In this document: positions 42,220-52,076 of the stretch, one piece after another
Layout of the letters: each line of letters opens with the position of its first letter
Position numbering within the stretch: position 1 is the stretch's first letter
NCBI RefSeq assembly: GCF_031085155.1
Contig: NZ_JAVHUL010000005.1
Span: forward strand, 1 to 64,000
DNA from: Mesonia profundi
GTDB taxonomy: Bacteria; Bacteroidota; Bacteroidia; Flavobacteriales; Flavobacteriaceae
DNA length: 64,000 bases
Direction: 5' to 3'
Made by a program: the position numbers and the translations under genes
Notes under the pieces: model-generated
The model's database searches: none
The model's input: the letters and a program-made list of their open reading frames with translations, nothing else
Told to the model about the DNA's origin: nothing

Positions 42220-43803
42220 ATGAATAAGGTATTGGCAGTTGCATTTTTACTTACCTCTTTTGTAGGGTTTGCTCAGGAAAATCCTGAATCAGAAACAAAA
42301 GATTCCAACCTTAACAAACAGGCGGATGTAGAAGACAGCTTGAAGCAATTGGTTAAGAGATCGGTTCCTGGTTTTTCTTCGGTTCAAAACATGCCTAGTA
42401 TTCAAAAAGATTCTATCAAGGTTTTTTTGGGAGATTACCAACCCGCTAGAGAAGTAGATTCCTTATGGAAAGTAGAACTTCTCAATTCAGATCTTTATGA
42501 AACCATGAACGAATCGGTCATGGTAGCGGCAGACTTAGATTCTGTAAATTATAAAGTAGTTTCTACGGATACCTTGAAGGCAAGACTAGCTAGAATTAAT
42601 GCGAAAACACCTTTTAACGTAGAATACAATCCGTCTTTAGAGAGTGTGATTAACTATTACATTAAAAGAAGAAAAGAGTCGGTAGAACGCTTGCTTTCCT
42701 TAAGTCAGTATTACTTTCCTCTGTTCGAGGAGAAGTTAGACCAATACGACATTCCATTAGAAATGAAATATTTGGCAATTGTAGAATCGGCTTTAAATCC
42801 TAGAGCAAAATCTAGGGTTGGAGCGACAGGTCTATGGCAATTTATGTTTGCAACTGGGAAAATGCACGGGTTAGATGTGAGTAGTTATGTAGACGAGCGT
42901 ATGGATCCTGTGTTAGCTACCGAGGCGGCTTGTAAATACCTTTCTAACCTATATAAAACTTTTGGAGATTGGGATTTAGCATTGGCTTCTTATAATTCGG
43001 GCCCTGGAAATGTTGCCAAAGCCATTCGTAGAAGCGGTGGAAATACCAATTATTGGGAATTGAGAAATTACCTACCTAGAGAAACTGCAGGTTATGTTCC
43101 TGCTTTTATTGCTACGATGTATTTGTTTGAATATGCCGAAGAACATGGGTTTAAACCTTACCGCCCAGAGATTACTTATTTTGAAACCGATACGATTAAA
43201 GTAAAGAAGCTTATTAAATTCGATCAAATTGCTACGGTTACCGGCGTAGACAAAGAGTTGTTGAGCTTTTTAAACCCTAGTTATAAGATTGATATTATTC
43301 CTTACCAAGAGGATGAAGAGTACTACATAAGACTTCCGCTAAGGGAGGCAGGCGTATTTGTATCTAATGAAAATCTTATTTACAATTTTGTAGACGAACA
43401 AATCGCAAATGAGAAAGAAGAAAAAGGCTTGCCTACTTACGTTAATGCCGATGATAAGATACGTTATAAGGTAAGAAGTGGAGATTATTTAGGAAAAATT
43501 GCCACAAAATATGGGGTTGGAATTAGCAGTCTTAAACGCTGGAATGGATTGCGTAGTAACCGATTAAAAATAGGACAGCGATTAACTATTTATCCAAGAA
43601 AACCAGTAGCTACGGCAAATGTAAGTAATTCTAGTAAAGGGAAATCATCTTCTATGAAAACCTATACGGTAAAGCAAGGAGATTCTTTATGGAGCATTTC
43701 TCAAAAATTTTCGGGAGTTAGTGTAAAAAATATTCAAAAATGGAATGGTATTAGTGGTAGTAGATTAAAGCCGGGAATGAAGCTAAAAGTTTCTAACGGA
43801 TAA
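42220..43803 (+). CDS. lytic transglycosylase with two LysM repeats (MltD-like)
   Basis: A 527-aa exported murein hydrolase. The signal peptide ends near 'FVGFAQ'. A Ser/Asp-rich linker comes before an SLT domain at about 160-290, with catalytic Glu189 in 'AIVESALNPRAKSRVGATG' and the family 'SYNSGPGNVAKAIRR'. Two LysM modules follow at the C-terminus, near 427-467 ('IRYKVRSGDYLGKIATKYG') and 482-525 ('KTYTVKQGDSLWSISQKFS'). It cleaves the MurNAc-GlcNAc bond to anhydromuropeptides in the periplasm. It lies 23 bp upstream of the DUF4837 gene. Confidence 0.93.
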   Translation: MNKVLAVAFLLTSFVGFAQENPESETKDSNLNKQADVEDSLKQLVKRSVPGFSSVQNMPSIQKDSIKVFLGDYQPAREVDSLWKVELLNSDLYETMNESVMVAADLDSVNYKVVSTDTLKARLARINAKTPFNVEYNPSLESVINYYIKRRKESVERLLSLSQYYFPLFEEKLDQYDIPLEMKYLAIVESALNPRAKSRVGATGLWQFMFATGKMHGLDVSSYVDERMDPVLATEAACKYLSNLYKTFGDWDLALASYNSGPGNVAKAIRRSGGNTNYWELRNYLPRETAGYVPAFIATMYLFEYAEEHGFKPYRPEITYFETDTIKVKKLIKFDQIATVTGVDKELLSFLNPSYKIDIIPYQEDEEYYIRLPLREAGVFVSNENLIYNFVDEQIANEKEEKGLPTYVNADDKIRYKVRSGDYLGKIATKYGVGISSLKRWNGLRSNRLKIGQRLTIYPRKPVATANVSNSSKGKSSSMKTYTVKQGDSLWSISQKFSGVSVKNIQKWNGISGSRLKPGMKLKVSNG

Positions 43804-43826
43804 ATACACATCAATCTATAACCACG

Positions 43827-44801
43827 ATGAAAAATATTTTTTACCTTTTCCTTATCGGAATTTTAGTTACCTCTTGCGACGATCAATCCAATAAAAAGAA
43901 TAATTTAAGCGACTCTAGTGGAAGGTTAAATAACCTTTCTATCATCATCGATAACGATTTATGGAAAGGAGAAGTTGGAGAGGTTTTACGAAAGAATTTG
44001 GCTTCTCCTGTAGATGGTTTACCACAGCAAGAGCCGTTGTTTGACATGAATCAAATTCCGCCTAAGGCATTTTCTGGTTTTGTACAAAACAACAGGACTT
44101 TCTTAAAAATAGGAAAATCATCTTCTCCAAGCTTTGAAGTGATCACCGATACTTTTGCAAAGCCTCAGACCGGTATATTTGTTTCGGGCCCCTCAAAAAC
44201 AGCCATTATTGAGACGTTGAATGCTCATAATAATGAGATCATAACATCTTATAAAGACACCGAAATTAAAGAGCAACAGCGAAGAATTTCTAAGTCTTTA
44301 AAGAAGGACGAACTTTTAGCGAAGAATTTAGGCGTAAGTTTAAAGTTTCCTACCGCTTACCGTTACGCTAAAACCGATAAAGATTTCTTTTGGATACGAA
44401 AAGACATACCTAACGGAAGTATGGAGATTTTGGTGTATGAAGTTCCTTTTCAGGTGATTGATAGAGATACCAATGTGGTAGGCAATATTATTAAAATGAG
44501 AGATTCTATTGGAGAAGCTCGTGTGCCAGGCCCTACAGAAGGTTCTTTCCTTATTACCGAAGAAGCTTATGCCCCTTACTTATTCGAATCTAATATTGAT
44601 GGCAAATTTGCCTACGAAACTAGAGGAACCTGGGAGGTGAAGAATGCATTTATGGCAGGACCCTTTATTAATTATGCGGTAAGAGACGAGAAGAATAAGC
44701 GTTATGTGATCTTAGAAGGCTTTGTTTTTAGGCCATCTTCTACCAAGCGTGATAATATTTTTGAATTGGAAGCGATTTTAAAGTCGGCTAAAATCAAATA
44801 G
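43827..44801 (+). CDS. DUF4837 family lipoprotein
   Basis: A 324-aa protein with a lipoprotein signal, 'MKNIFYLFLIGILVTSC'. The DUF4837 pattern includes 'NNLSIIIDNDLWKGEVGEVLR', split here into a beta strand and helix, and 'FFWIRKDIPNGSMEILVYEVP' and 'RGTWEVKNAFMAGPF'. The family is largely restricted to Bacteroidetes and has no established function. It probably shares a transcript with the lytic transglycosylase and ends at a strong hairpin. Confidence 0.85.
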   Translation: MKNIFYLFLIGILVTSCDDQSNKKNNLSDSSGRLNNLSIIIDNDLWKGEVGEVLRKNLASPVDGLPQQEPLFDMNQIPPKAFSGFVQNNRTFLKIGKSSSPSFEVITDTFAKPQTGIFVSGPSKTAIIETLNAHNNEIITSYKDTEIKEQQRRISKSLKKDELLAKNLGVSLKFPTAYRYAKTDKDFFWIRKDIPNGSMEILVYEVPFQVIDRDTNVVGNIIKMRDSIGEARVPGPTEGSFLITEEAYAPYLFESNIDGKFAYETRGTWEVKNAFMAGPFINYAVRDEKNKRYVILEGFVFRPSSTKRDNIFELEAILKSAKIK

Positions 44802-44822
44802 AATTTTCAGAATACAAAAAAT

Positions 44823-44858
44823 AAAAAGGCAGGATTTAAATAAATCCTGCCTTTTTAT
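44823..44858. terminator. bidirectional terminator between DUF4837 and tatA
   Basis: AAAAAGGCAGGATTTA pairs perfectly with TAAATCCTGCCTTTTT around a two-base loop, and both flanks are A/T-rich. The stems end 18 bp from the tatA stop and 21 bp from the DUF4837 stop. Confidence 0.85.
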
Positions 44859-44876
44859 TTGACTCTAAGAATAGAG

Positions 44877-45086
44877 TTATTTTTTATCTTCTACGTGTTT
44901 ATTGGTCTCTGATTTCACACCATCTTCCTCTTCTTCTTTAGAAGCATCTTTAAATTCTTTGATACCGCTACCAAGGCCTCTCATTAATTCTGGAATCTTC
45001 TTTCCTCCAAACAATAAAAGAATTAGAACTACAACAACAACAATCTGCCAAGGCCCTACTAATCCTAAAAATATATTTAATAACAT
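44877..45086 (-). CDS. tatA: Sec-independent translocase protein TatA/TatE
   Basis: A 69-aa inner-membrane pore component of the Tat system for folded proteins. It starts best at 'MLLNIFLGLVGPWQIVVVVV', just upstream of the single membrane helix; a longer open frame adds eight residues ('MFSLKSEI') and is less likely. The hinge and amphipathic helix 'GGKKIPELMRGLGSGIKEFK' and an acidic tail follow. tatC is not in this window. A perfect -7 box lies 22-29 bp before this start. The layout matches TatA rather than TatB. Confidence 0.9.
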   Translation of the reverse strand: MLLNIFLGLVGPWQIVVVVVLILLLFGGKKIPELMRGLGSGIKEFKDASKEEEEDGVKSETNKHVEDKK

Positions 45087-45107
45087 AATTTCTGATTTTA
45101 AACTAAA

Positions 45108-45115
45108 CAAATTTA
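45108..45115 (-). promoter_or_regulatory. -7 box of tatA
   Basis: On the minus strand TAAATTTG is a perfect TAnnTTTG match 22-29 bp before the preferred tatA start, which also argues against the longer ORF (it would begin inside the core promoter). Confidence 0.45.
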
Positions 45116-45173
45116 GTAATTAATAATTAAACCTTGCGTTAACAAGAAGATAAATACGCACAATATATTATCT

Positions 45174-45181
45174 TATATTTG
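45174..45181 (+). promoter_or_regulatory. -7 box of the M23 peptidase gene
   Basis: TATATTTG is a perfect TAnnTTTG match ending 16 bp before the start codon, so the leader would be about ten bases. Confidence 0.45.
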
Positions 45182-45197
45182 TATCGAATTAAAGAAT

Positions 45198-46067
45198 ATG
45201 GGCAAAAAACAAAAGAACAAAAGAAAGTTTGCAAAGAAATTACTGCATAAGTACCGTTTGGTGCTGCTTAATGAAGATACCTTTGAAGAACGCTTTTCGT
45301 ATAGGTTAACCCGACTTAATGTTTTTGTGACGGTAGGGATTTCTGCTATTGTTTTAATTGTACTTACCACATTCATTATTGCTTTTACCCCTTTACGGGA
45401 GTATATTCCGGGGTATTCTTCGCAAAAACTTAAACATACGGCTACACAGTTAGTTTATAAAACAGATTCTTTGCAGCAAGTAATCCATAAGCAAAATCAG
45501 TATTTTACCTCCATCAAACGAGTCCTGAGTGGAGAGGTGAGTCCGTTAGATTTTAAAGAAGACGGTTTAGAAACTTCTATTTCGGTAACTTCTGATTCTG
45601 TTAACTTTCAACCTTCGTTTACCGATTCTATTTTAAGAAAAGAAGTAGAGCAAGAAGATAAATACAATGTACTTGATAAAGCGGTAGCAAAAACAGATGT
45701 AAAACTTTTTACGCCTTTACGCGGACAAATTTCTGAAGGTTACAATGCCCAAGAAAAGCATTATGCTGTCGATATTATTGCCAAAGAAAATTCTCCTGTT
45801 AAATCTACTGCGGATGGCACAGTTATTTTTGCGGAATGGACGGCAGATACCGGCTATGTTATGATTATAGAACATAGTTATGGATTGATTTCTGTCTATA
45901 AACACAATTCTTCCTTAACCAAAGAACAAGGGGAATTGGTGAAAGCGGGAGAAGTAGTCGCTATGTCTGGATCTACTGGAGGCTTTTCTACGGGACCTCA
46001 CTTACATTTTGAATTGTGGAGTGATGGTTATCCCCTTAACCCAACCGATTTTTTAGAGTTTGAATAA
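45198..46067 (+). CDS. M23 family metallopeptidase (LytM-like)
   Basis: A 289-aa membrane-anchored endopeptidase. A basic cytoplasmic N-terminus comes before one helix near 45-70 ('VGISAIVLIVLTTFIIAF'), then a short periplasmic linker. The LytM domain follows, with zinc ligands His188 and Asp192 ('KHYAVDIIA') and His268/His270 in 'GPHLHFELW'. It cleaves peptide crosslinks in peptidoglycan or acts as an amidase activator. It is followed 6 bp later by the GH3 gene, so these are co-transcribed. It has its own -7 box. Confidence 0.92.
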   Translation: MGKKQKNKRKFAKKLLHKYRLVLLNEDTFEERFSYRLTRLNVFVTVGISAIVLIVLTTFIIAFTPLREYIPGYSSQKLKHTATQLVYKTDSLQQVIHKQNQYFTSIKRVLSGEVSPLDFKEDGLETSISVTSDSVNFQPSFTDSILRKEVEQEDKYNVLDKAVAKTDVKLFTPLRGQISEGYNAQEKHYAVDIIAKENSPVKSTADGTVIFAEWTADTGYVMIIEHSYGLISVYKHNSSLTKEQGELVKAGEVVAMSGSTGGFSTGPHLHFELWSDGYPLNPTDFLEFE

Positions 46068-46073
46068 ACGCGT

Positions 46074-47564
46074 ATGTCATTAAAAACCTTTGGAGCTAAA
46101 ATTTTTGCTAAAGTCGTTAAATCCCAAATTAATAAGTGGGCAAATAAGCCTATAGAAACCCAGCAAAAGGTCTTTGAACAATTGATTGCCACTGCCAAAA
46201 CAACCGATTTTGGTAAGGATCATCATTTTGATAAAATTAAGAGCTACCAAGATTTTGTGCGAGAAGTTCCCGTACGAGATTATGAAGCTTTAAAACCTTA
46301 TGTAAATAAAGTGGTTGGGGGAGAAGAGAATGTGCTTTGGCCTGGAAAACCTCTTTATTTTGCTAAAACTTCAGGGACGACTAGCGGTGCAAAGTATATT
46401 CCGTTAACCAAAGAATCTATGCCTACGCATGTTTCTGGAGCTAGAAATGCCATTCTTAATTACATTGCAGAAACGGGGAAAGCAGGTTTTGTATCTGGGA
46501 AGATGATTTTTCTACAAGGAAGTCCAGAGATGCAAGAAAAAAACGGTATTAAATTAGGTCGACTTTCGGGGATTGTGGCCCATTATGTACCCGCTTACCT
46601 ACAAAAAAATAGATTACCTAGCTGGGAAACCAATTGCATAGAAGACTGGGAAACCAAAGTAGATGTGATTGTAGAAGAGACACTCCCTGAAAAAATGAGC
46701 GTTTTTAGTGGAATTCCTTCGTGGTTACTCATGTATTTTGAGCGACTGCAAGAAAAGACAGGAAAAAATGTAGGCGAACTCTTTCCAGAATTTGATTTGC
46801 TGATTTATGGAGGCGTTAATTTTGAACCTTATCGCGCTAAATTCGATTCCCTTATTGGAAGAAAAGTAGATAGCATAGAGTTATTCCCTGCTTCGGAAGG
46901 CTTTTTTGCTTACCAAGATCAACAAGGGGAACCTGGAATGTTGTTGAGGCTGGACGCCGGAATTTTTTATGAATTCATCAAATCAGATGAGTTTTTTGAA
47001 GAAAACCCGAAGCGTTTAAGTATTGGAGAAGTAGAAAAAGACGTTAACTATGTCATGATCATTTCTACCAATGCGGGTCTTTGGGGATATAATCTAGGAG
47101 ATACGGTGATGTTTACTTCGGTGAAACCTTATCGGGTAATTGTTTCGGGAAGAATAAAGCATTATACCTCTGCGTTTGGAGAACATGTGATTGCAAAAGA
47201 GGTAGAATATGCCATGAAAAAAGCGGTGCAAGAACACGGGGTAAAAATCAATGAATTTACAGTCGCTCCTCAAATAAATCCGCCGAAAGGCTTAGCCTAT
47301 CACGAATGGTTGATAGAGTTTGAAGAAGAACCTAAAAATTTAGATATATTTGCCTTAAGTTTAGATGGATACTTACAAGAACAGAATAGTTATTACCTAG
47401 ATTTAATATCGGGAAAAATTTTAAAACCACTGGTAATCACTTCCGTAAAGAAAAACGGATTTAAAGCCTATATGAAATCCATAGGAAAGCTAGGCGGTCA
47501 AAATAAAATCCCAAGATTATCTAATGATAGAAAAATTGCCGACGCTTTGCATCAGCAATTATAA
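46074..47564 (+). CDS. GH3 auxin-responsive promoter family protein
   Basis: A 496-aa protein of the acyl-adenylate-forming (GH3) superfamily. The ATP-binding region shows 'LYFAKTSGTTSGAKYIPLT', and further motifs are 'LLIYGGVNFEPYRAKFD', 'FPASEGFFAYQDQ' and 'YNLGDTVMFTS'. Plant members conjugate amino acids to hormones; bacterial members have no settled role but probably form acyl-AMP and transfer the acyl group. It lies 6 bp after the M23 gene and 14 bp before the DUF6909-type gene. Confidence 0.9.
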   Translation: MSLKTFGAKIFAKVVKSQINKWANKPIETQQKVFEQLIATAKTTDFGKDHHFDKIKSYQDFVREVPVRDYEALKPYVNKVVGGEENVLWPGKPLYFAKTSGTTSGAKYIPLTKESMPTHVSGARNAILNYIAETGKAGFVSGKMIFLQGSPEMQEKNGIKLGRLSGIVAHYVPAYLQKNRLPSWETNCIEDWETKVDVIVEETLPEKMSVFSGIPSWLLMYFERLQEKTGKNVGELFPEFDLLIYGGVNFEPYRAKFDSLIGRKVDSIELFPASEGFFAYQDQQGEPGMLLRLDAGIFYEFIKSDEFFEENPKRLSIGEVEKDVNYVMIISTNAGLWGYNLGDTVMFTSVKPYRVIVSGRIKHYTSAFGEHVIAKEVEYAMKKAVQEHGVKINEFTVAPQINPPKGLAYHEWLIEFEEEPKNLDIFALSLDGYLQEQNSYYLDLISGKILKPLVITSVKKNGFKAYMKSIGKLGGQNKIPRLSNDRKIADALHQQL

Positions 47565-47578
47565 AATATAAAAAACGC

Positions 47579-49255
47579 ATGAATACATTTAAGACACAAG
47601 GAAGAAATAGAGCGCAAGAAAGCTCTAATGCTATCGAGCGTTTATACATTACGATGCGCCACTTATTTAACCGTGGTTTTTACAAACCTATGGGAGTTTC
47701 GGGAGAAACTTTAAGAGAAGCGTTGCTTACCTTAAGACCAGAGATTTACGGATCTGTAGGGGAAGATAAATTAGAACTGAATGGTTTATTATATGTCATA
47801 GATCGTTTGCCTATAGGAATTGAGGAATGTAGATTCATTAATTTAACCAGTGATGAGGGCTATGCAAATTCTCATTTTCAACCCATTGTTCCGCCTAAGC
47901 GAAGAAGAAATTGCTACCGTATTGATGACGAACAAATGAACATTGAGATTACCAGAGGAAGATCTGAGATTTATGATATTCTTACGCACCTTACTTTTAT
48001 GTTTATTGAATCACATAAAATTATGCGCCGCGTAGTGATTGATGAAGAAGGAAATGTGACCAGAGATTGGAAAAAACTGGAAAAAGCGGTATTGCAAGAA
48101 AGTCTTACTGAAGCAGAGCGGGAAGTGGCTTTAACGCATACGGCTAATATTTTGGGAAGAACCTTTAACGAGGTGAGAATGATTCATCCGTTATTTAGTC
48201 AGCCTAAAAATGAAGAACGATTTTTACATATCATTTATCATTTAGGAAAATTAGCCATCGATGAGGTCGTTTATAATAATAAGCGGATTGTTACCTTTAG
48301 TCCGGTGTTGAGAGAACGTTTAGGACATCACATTCATGGGGAAATTTGGGCAGATCATATTAAGAAAACGCTTGTTGAAAAAGGCCTGTTGAATAGAAAA
48401 ATTCATATCATTAGTGCCAATATGCACAGTGTGATGAATACCCTTTATGCGCCTTTAGCATTAAAAACGGAGTTGAAGAAAAAACCTACGCAAGAGATTT
48501 ATGAAGCTTTAAGTAATCCTGCAAGTGGACAATTGCGAACAAAAGTGATGAAAGTGGCTTTAGAGAAAGGGATGACTTTTTTAGAAGATTGTAGTGGAAC
48601 CAATATAGATGTTCAAATTTTTGATACTCAAAAGCTTGAACATCACGAAGAACGTTTTAAAGCTGAAGGGGAAGATGCGCCGGTGATTATTGTGATGGAT
48701 TATGCTTTTGGAGAGCAGGCTTATGAAACCATGGATGAACTGCTAAAACCTTATACGATTGATGATCAAGATTTTCATCTTAACGTAGATTCTATTTCTA
48801 TTATGGGAAAAGCTGGAATCTTGGAAGGAGGAAAAGGGGATATTATGATTCCTGATGCGCACGTATTTGAGGGAACGGCAGACAATTACCCTTTTACCAA
48901 CGAGCTAAAGAAAGAAGAACTAGAAGGAAAAGGAATACAAGTATTTGGCGGTGCGATGATTACCGTTTTAGGAACCTCCTTACAAAATAAAGACATTTTA
49001 AAGTTCTTTCATGAATCTACGTGGAATGTGATTGGACTGGAGATGGAGGGAGCACATTACCAAAAAGCGATTCAGGCGGCGGCAAAATTACGCGGTAATA
49101 TTCAATCCGATGTAAAAGTAAGTTATGCTTATTATGCGAGTGATAATCCTCTAGAAACAGGAAGTACATTAGCTTCTGGTGGTTTAGGAACCTCTGGAGT
49201 GAAGCCTACTTATTTAATTACAGAAAAAATACTAGAACAAATTTTTAAATCATAA
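47579..49255 (+). CDS. DUF6909-type protein of unknown function
   Basis: A 558-aa protein. The N-terminal half is helical and charged. The C-terminal part carries a 'IMGKAGILEGGKGDIMIPDA' segment and 'VIGLEMEGAHYQKAIQAA', which recalls the nucleoside phosphorylase / AMP-nucleosidase EMEGA signature. 'YASDNPLETGSTLASGGLGT' stands near the end. I believe the family is DUF6909 but am not certain. It follows the GH3 gene closely and overlaps the next gene by one base (TAATG). The phosphorylase resemblance is an inference from that motif. Confidence 0.7.
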   Translation: MNTFKTQGRNRAQESSNAIERLYITMRHLFNRGFYKPMGVSGETLREALLTLRPEIYGSVGEDKLELNGLLYVIDRLPIGIEECRFINLTSDEGYANSHFQPIVPPKRRRNCYRIDDEQMNIEITRGRSEIYDILTHLTFMFIESHKIMRRVVIDEEGNVTRDWKKLEKAVLQESLTEAEREVALTHTANILGRTFNEVRMIHPLFSQPKNEERFLHIIYHLGKLAIDEVVYNNKRIVTFSPVLRERLGHHIHGEIWADHIKKTLVEKGLLNRKIHIISANMHSVMNTLYAPLALKTELKKKPTQEIYEALSNPASGQLRTKVMKVALEKGMTFLEDCSGTNIDVQIFDTQKLEHHEERFKAEGEDAPVIIVMDYAFGEQAYETMDELLKPYTIDDQDFHLNVDSISIMGKAGILEGGKGDIMIPDAHVFEGTADNYPFTNELKKEELEGKGIQVFGGAMITVLGTSLQNKDILKFFHESTWNVIGLEMEGAHYQKAIQAAAKLRGNIQSDVKVSYAYYASDNPLETGSTLASGGLGTSGVKPTYLITEKILEQIFKS

Positions 49256-50214
49256 TGAGCGATTCAACCAACAACGAAGAAATTGGTCTTTTTGACCTTT
49301 TTAGGATGATAAAAGATGGGTTTATTTCCATTGGGAATTCATTTCTTAGACTAATTAATTTCCTTCTTAGAAACAGCATCCTTTTAATTTCAATAATTAT
49401 TGTCGGGCTTATTATCGGCTATTTTTGGAATCAAAATACCAAAACTTATTATCAAGTAGAAGCCTTAGTGGCTGCCAATGATGAGGGCTCTGCTTATTTA
49501 TATAAAAAGATGGAGGAGGTTAATTTCGCCTTAACTACTGAAAACAAATCATGGCAAAACGATTTAGGAACCGAAGCTATTTCTTCGCTTTCTTTAGAGG
49601 TAAATCCCGTTTACATTACTCAATTGTTAGATTATGAAGAAAAGTCTTTTTTACAGTATTTGGATGAAACCAATTTGCTGGATGAAAAGGCTAAAACCGA
49701 ATTGATCCAAAACAAAGTAAGTGTTCATCGCATCCAATTTAAATATCCTTCAGAGCAAGATGGAGAGGAGCTATTCCAAAAAGTACTTAAAAAATTAAGA
49801 GACAACGCTTATTTTGCAAAAGTATATGCAGAGAAATCAGTTTATTTGGAGCAACAAGTGATTGACAATAAGAAATTTATTGCTTCTTTAGATAAACTTA
49901 TTGCTAATTATGCTCAAAAGAATGAGTCTAATGCAGGGGCAGGAGTGATTGTTAACGGAGCCAATTTTGATTTTGACGGACTCATCTCTCAACGTTCTGA
50001 ATTACAAAAAGAAACTCGTGATCTTATTTCTGAGAAAATACAAAACGAAGAATTTTTAAAGGTAATTGATTTAGGAAGCTCTAAGCCTGTAGATAAGAAT
50101 TCTTTTTTACAGAAAAATAAAATGTTAGTAGCTCCCATTTTACTTCTAGTTTGCTTTTTTATGATCTATTTTTTAATTATTGTATTAAGAAAGGCAAGAG
50201 CAGTAAAGAAATAA
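49255..50214 (+). CDS. Wzz-like chain-length / polysaccharide co-polymerase protein
   Basis: A 319-aa inner-membrane protein with two terminal helices, near 35-58 ('NSILLISIIIVGLIIGYFW') and 289-311 ('MLVAPILLLVCFFMIYFLII'), around a large periplasmic helical domain. This layout is that of Wzz-type co-polymerases, which set the length of O-antigen or exopolysaccharide chains. Sequence similarity to Wzz is weak and there is no tyrosine-kinase part. It opens the polysaccharide locus and lies 3 bp before rfbB, in the same operon. Confidence 0.7.
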   Translation: MSDSTNNEEIGLFDLFRMIKDGFISIGNSFLRLINFLLRNSILLISIIIVGLIIGYFWNQNTKTYYQVEALVAANDEGSAYLYKKMEEVNFALTTENKSWQNDLGTEAISSLSLEVNPVYITQLLDYEEKSFLQYLDETNLLDEKAKTELIQNKVSVHRIQFKYPSEQDGEELFQKVLKKLRDNAYFAKVYAEKSVYLEQQVIDNKKFIASLDKLIANYAQKNESNAGAGVIVNGANFDFDGLISQRSELQKETRDLISEKIQNEEFLKVIDLGSSKPVDKNSFLQKNKMLVAPILLLVCFFMIYFLIIVLRKARAVKK

Positions 50215-50217
50215 GTT

Positions 50218-51231
50218 ATGAAAACAATTTTAGTCACAGGCGGAGCAGGATTTATAGGTTCTAACTACATCAATTATCTGTTAGAGGTAGCAGAAGAGGT
50301 GAAAGTGGTTAATTTAGATAAACTCACTTATGCGGGAGATTTGGCTAATATTGAAAACCCTCAGCATCCCAACTACCAATTTGTAGAAGGAGATATCTGT
50401 GACCTTCAGTTGGTACAAGAGCTTTTTAAAAGTCACCAATTTGATGAAATAGTGCATTTTGCAGCCGAGTCTCACGTTGATAACTCCATCGCTAATCCAT
50501 CGGTATTTATAGAAACCAACGTTAATGGTAGCTTCAACTTGCTACAAACCGCTTATAAATTATGGATGCATGAACCTTTTCAGGTAAAGGAGGAGTTTTC
50601 TAACGCACGATTTCTTCACGTTTCTACCGATGAGGTTTATGGAACCTTGGGAGAAACCGGTTTATTTACCGAAGAGACTCCGTATGCGCCCAACAGTCCA
50701 TATAGTGCTTCAAAAGCAGCTTCAGATATGTTGGTGAGAAGTTATTTTCATACCTACGGGATGCCCGTAGTGACGACGAATTGTTCTAATAACTACGGTC
50801 CGCATCAGCATGACGAAAAATTGATTCCTACGATTATCCGTAAAGCGATTCAAGAAGAATCTATTCCCATTTATGGCAAAGGAACCAACATTAGAGATTG
50901 GTTGTTTGTATTGGATCACTGCAAAGGTATTCAACTGGCCTTAGCAGAAGGAAAATTAGGAGAAACCTACAATATTGGCGGGAAGAACGAACGTCAAAAT
51001 TTATACATCGCGCAAAGCATTTGTGAAATCTTAGATAAGATTCATCCGCGAGAAAATAAAGAATCCTATAAAAGTCTTATTAAGTTCGTAAAAGATAGAC
51101 CAGGTCATGATTTTAGATACGCCATCGACGCTTCCAAAATTGAAGATGAGTTAGGTTGGGAGGCCAAAGAGAATTTTGAATCTGGGATTGAAAAAACCAT
51201 TCGATGGTATTTAAATAAATACACCCAATGA
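50218..51231 (+). CDS. rfbB: dTDP-glucose 4,6-dehydratase
   Basis: A 337-aa short-chain dehydrogenase (RmlB), second step of dTDP-L-rhamnose synthesis, making dTDP-4-keto-6-deoxyglucose. The NAD motif is '[17 protein letters not shown]' near residues 5-21. '[12 protein letters not shown]' follows, and the catalytic Tyr162 and Lys166 lie in '[15 protein letters not shown]'. The C-terminus has '[13 protein letters not shown]' and '[14 protein letters not shown]'. It overlaps rfbA by 4 nt and is 3 bp downstream of the Wzz-like gene. Confidence 0.96.
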   Translation: MKTILVTGGAGFIGSNYINYLLEVAEEVKVVNLDKLTYAGDLANIENPQHPNYQFVEGDICDLQLVQELFKSHQFDEIVHFAAESHVDNSIANPSVFIETNVNGSFNLLQTAYKLWMHEPFQVKEEFSNARFLHVSTDEVYGTLGETGLFTEETPYAPNSPYSASKAASDMLVRSYFHTYGMPVVTTNCSNNYGPHQHDEKLIPTIIRKAIQEESIPIYGKGTNIRDWLFVLDHCKGIQLALAEGKLGETYNIGGKNERQNLYIAQSICEILDKIHPRENKESYKSLIKFVKDRPGHDFRYAIDASKIEDELGWEAKENFESGIEKTIRWYLNKYTQ

Positions 51232-52076
51232 AAGGAATTATATTAGCAGGAGGTTCAGGAACAAGATTACACCCACTTACCTTAGCGGTAAGCAAACAAT
51301 TGCTTCCGGTGTACGATAAACCCATGATTTATTATCCCTTATCTACCTTAATGTTGGCAGGAATAAAAGAGATATTAATCATTAGTACGCCTCAAGACCT
51401 GCCGCTTTTTGAGAAGCTTTTAGGAGACGGGACGCGATTAGGGTGTCGATTTGAGTATAAAGTACAAGAAAAACCTAAGGGTCTTGCTGAAGCCTTTATT
51501 ATTGGCGAAGAGTTTATAGGAAATGATAAGGTCGCTCTTATTTTGGGAGACAATATTTTCTATGGATCGGGCTTGGAGAAATTACTGCAAGAAAATAATG
51601 ATCCAGAGGGAGGTGTGGTTTACGCTTATCACGTTCACGATCCAGAACGATACGGAGTTGTAGAATTTAATGAAGAGGGAAAAGCGATTTCTATAGAAGA
51701 GAAACCCGAAAATCCCAAATCTAAATATGCCGTTCCCGGAATTTATTTTTATGACAATGAGGTCATAGAAATTGCTAAGAATATACAACCTAGTCATCGC
51801 GGAGAATTAGAAATCACCGATGTGAACAATGCTTACCTTAACAAAGGAAAGTTGCAAGTAGGGATTTTAGATAAAGGAACCGCTTGGCTAGATACAGGTA
51901 CTTTTAAATCGCTCATGCAAGCCTCTAATTTTGTAGAAGCCATAGAAGAACGACAAGGTTTAAAAGTGGGAGCTATAGAAGAAGCAGCTTATCGTATGGG
52001 CAATATCTCTAAAGAACAATATCAAAAATTATTAGAATCGCTTGCCAAAAGTGGTTACAGCAAAAATTTGCAATAA
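51228..52076 (+). CDS. rfbA: glucose-1-phosphate thymidylyltransferase
   Basis: A 282-aa nucleotidyltransferase (RmlA), first step of dTDP-rhamnose synthesis, making dTDP-glucose from dTTP and glucose-1-phosphate. The N-terminal '[18 protein letters not shown]' is the activated nucleotide motif. '[14 protein letters not shown]', '[19 protein letters not shown]' and '[16 protein letters not shown]' are all family features. The start overlaps rfbB, and the stop abuts rfbC. dTDP-rhamnose feedback inhibition is known for the family. Confidence 0.97.
   Translation: MKGIILAGGSGTRLHPLTLAVSKQLLPVYDKPMIYYPLSTLMLAGIKEILIISTPQDLPLFEKLLGDGTRLGCRFEYKVQEKPKGLAEAFIIGEEFIGNDKVALILGDNIFYGSGLEKLLQENNDPEGGVVYAYHVHDPERYGVVEFNEEGKAISIEEKPENPKSKYAVPGIYFYDNEVIEIAKNIQPSHRGELEITDVNNAYLNKGKLQVGILDKGTAWLDTGTFKSLMQASNFVEAIEERQGLKVGAIEEAAYRMGNISKEQYQKLLESLAKSGYSKNLQ

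Noticed and set aside
45087-45110. Eight-residue extension of tatA
   Set aside because: It sits almost on top of the -7 box, and TatA proteins begin just before the membrane helix.
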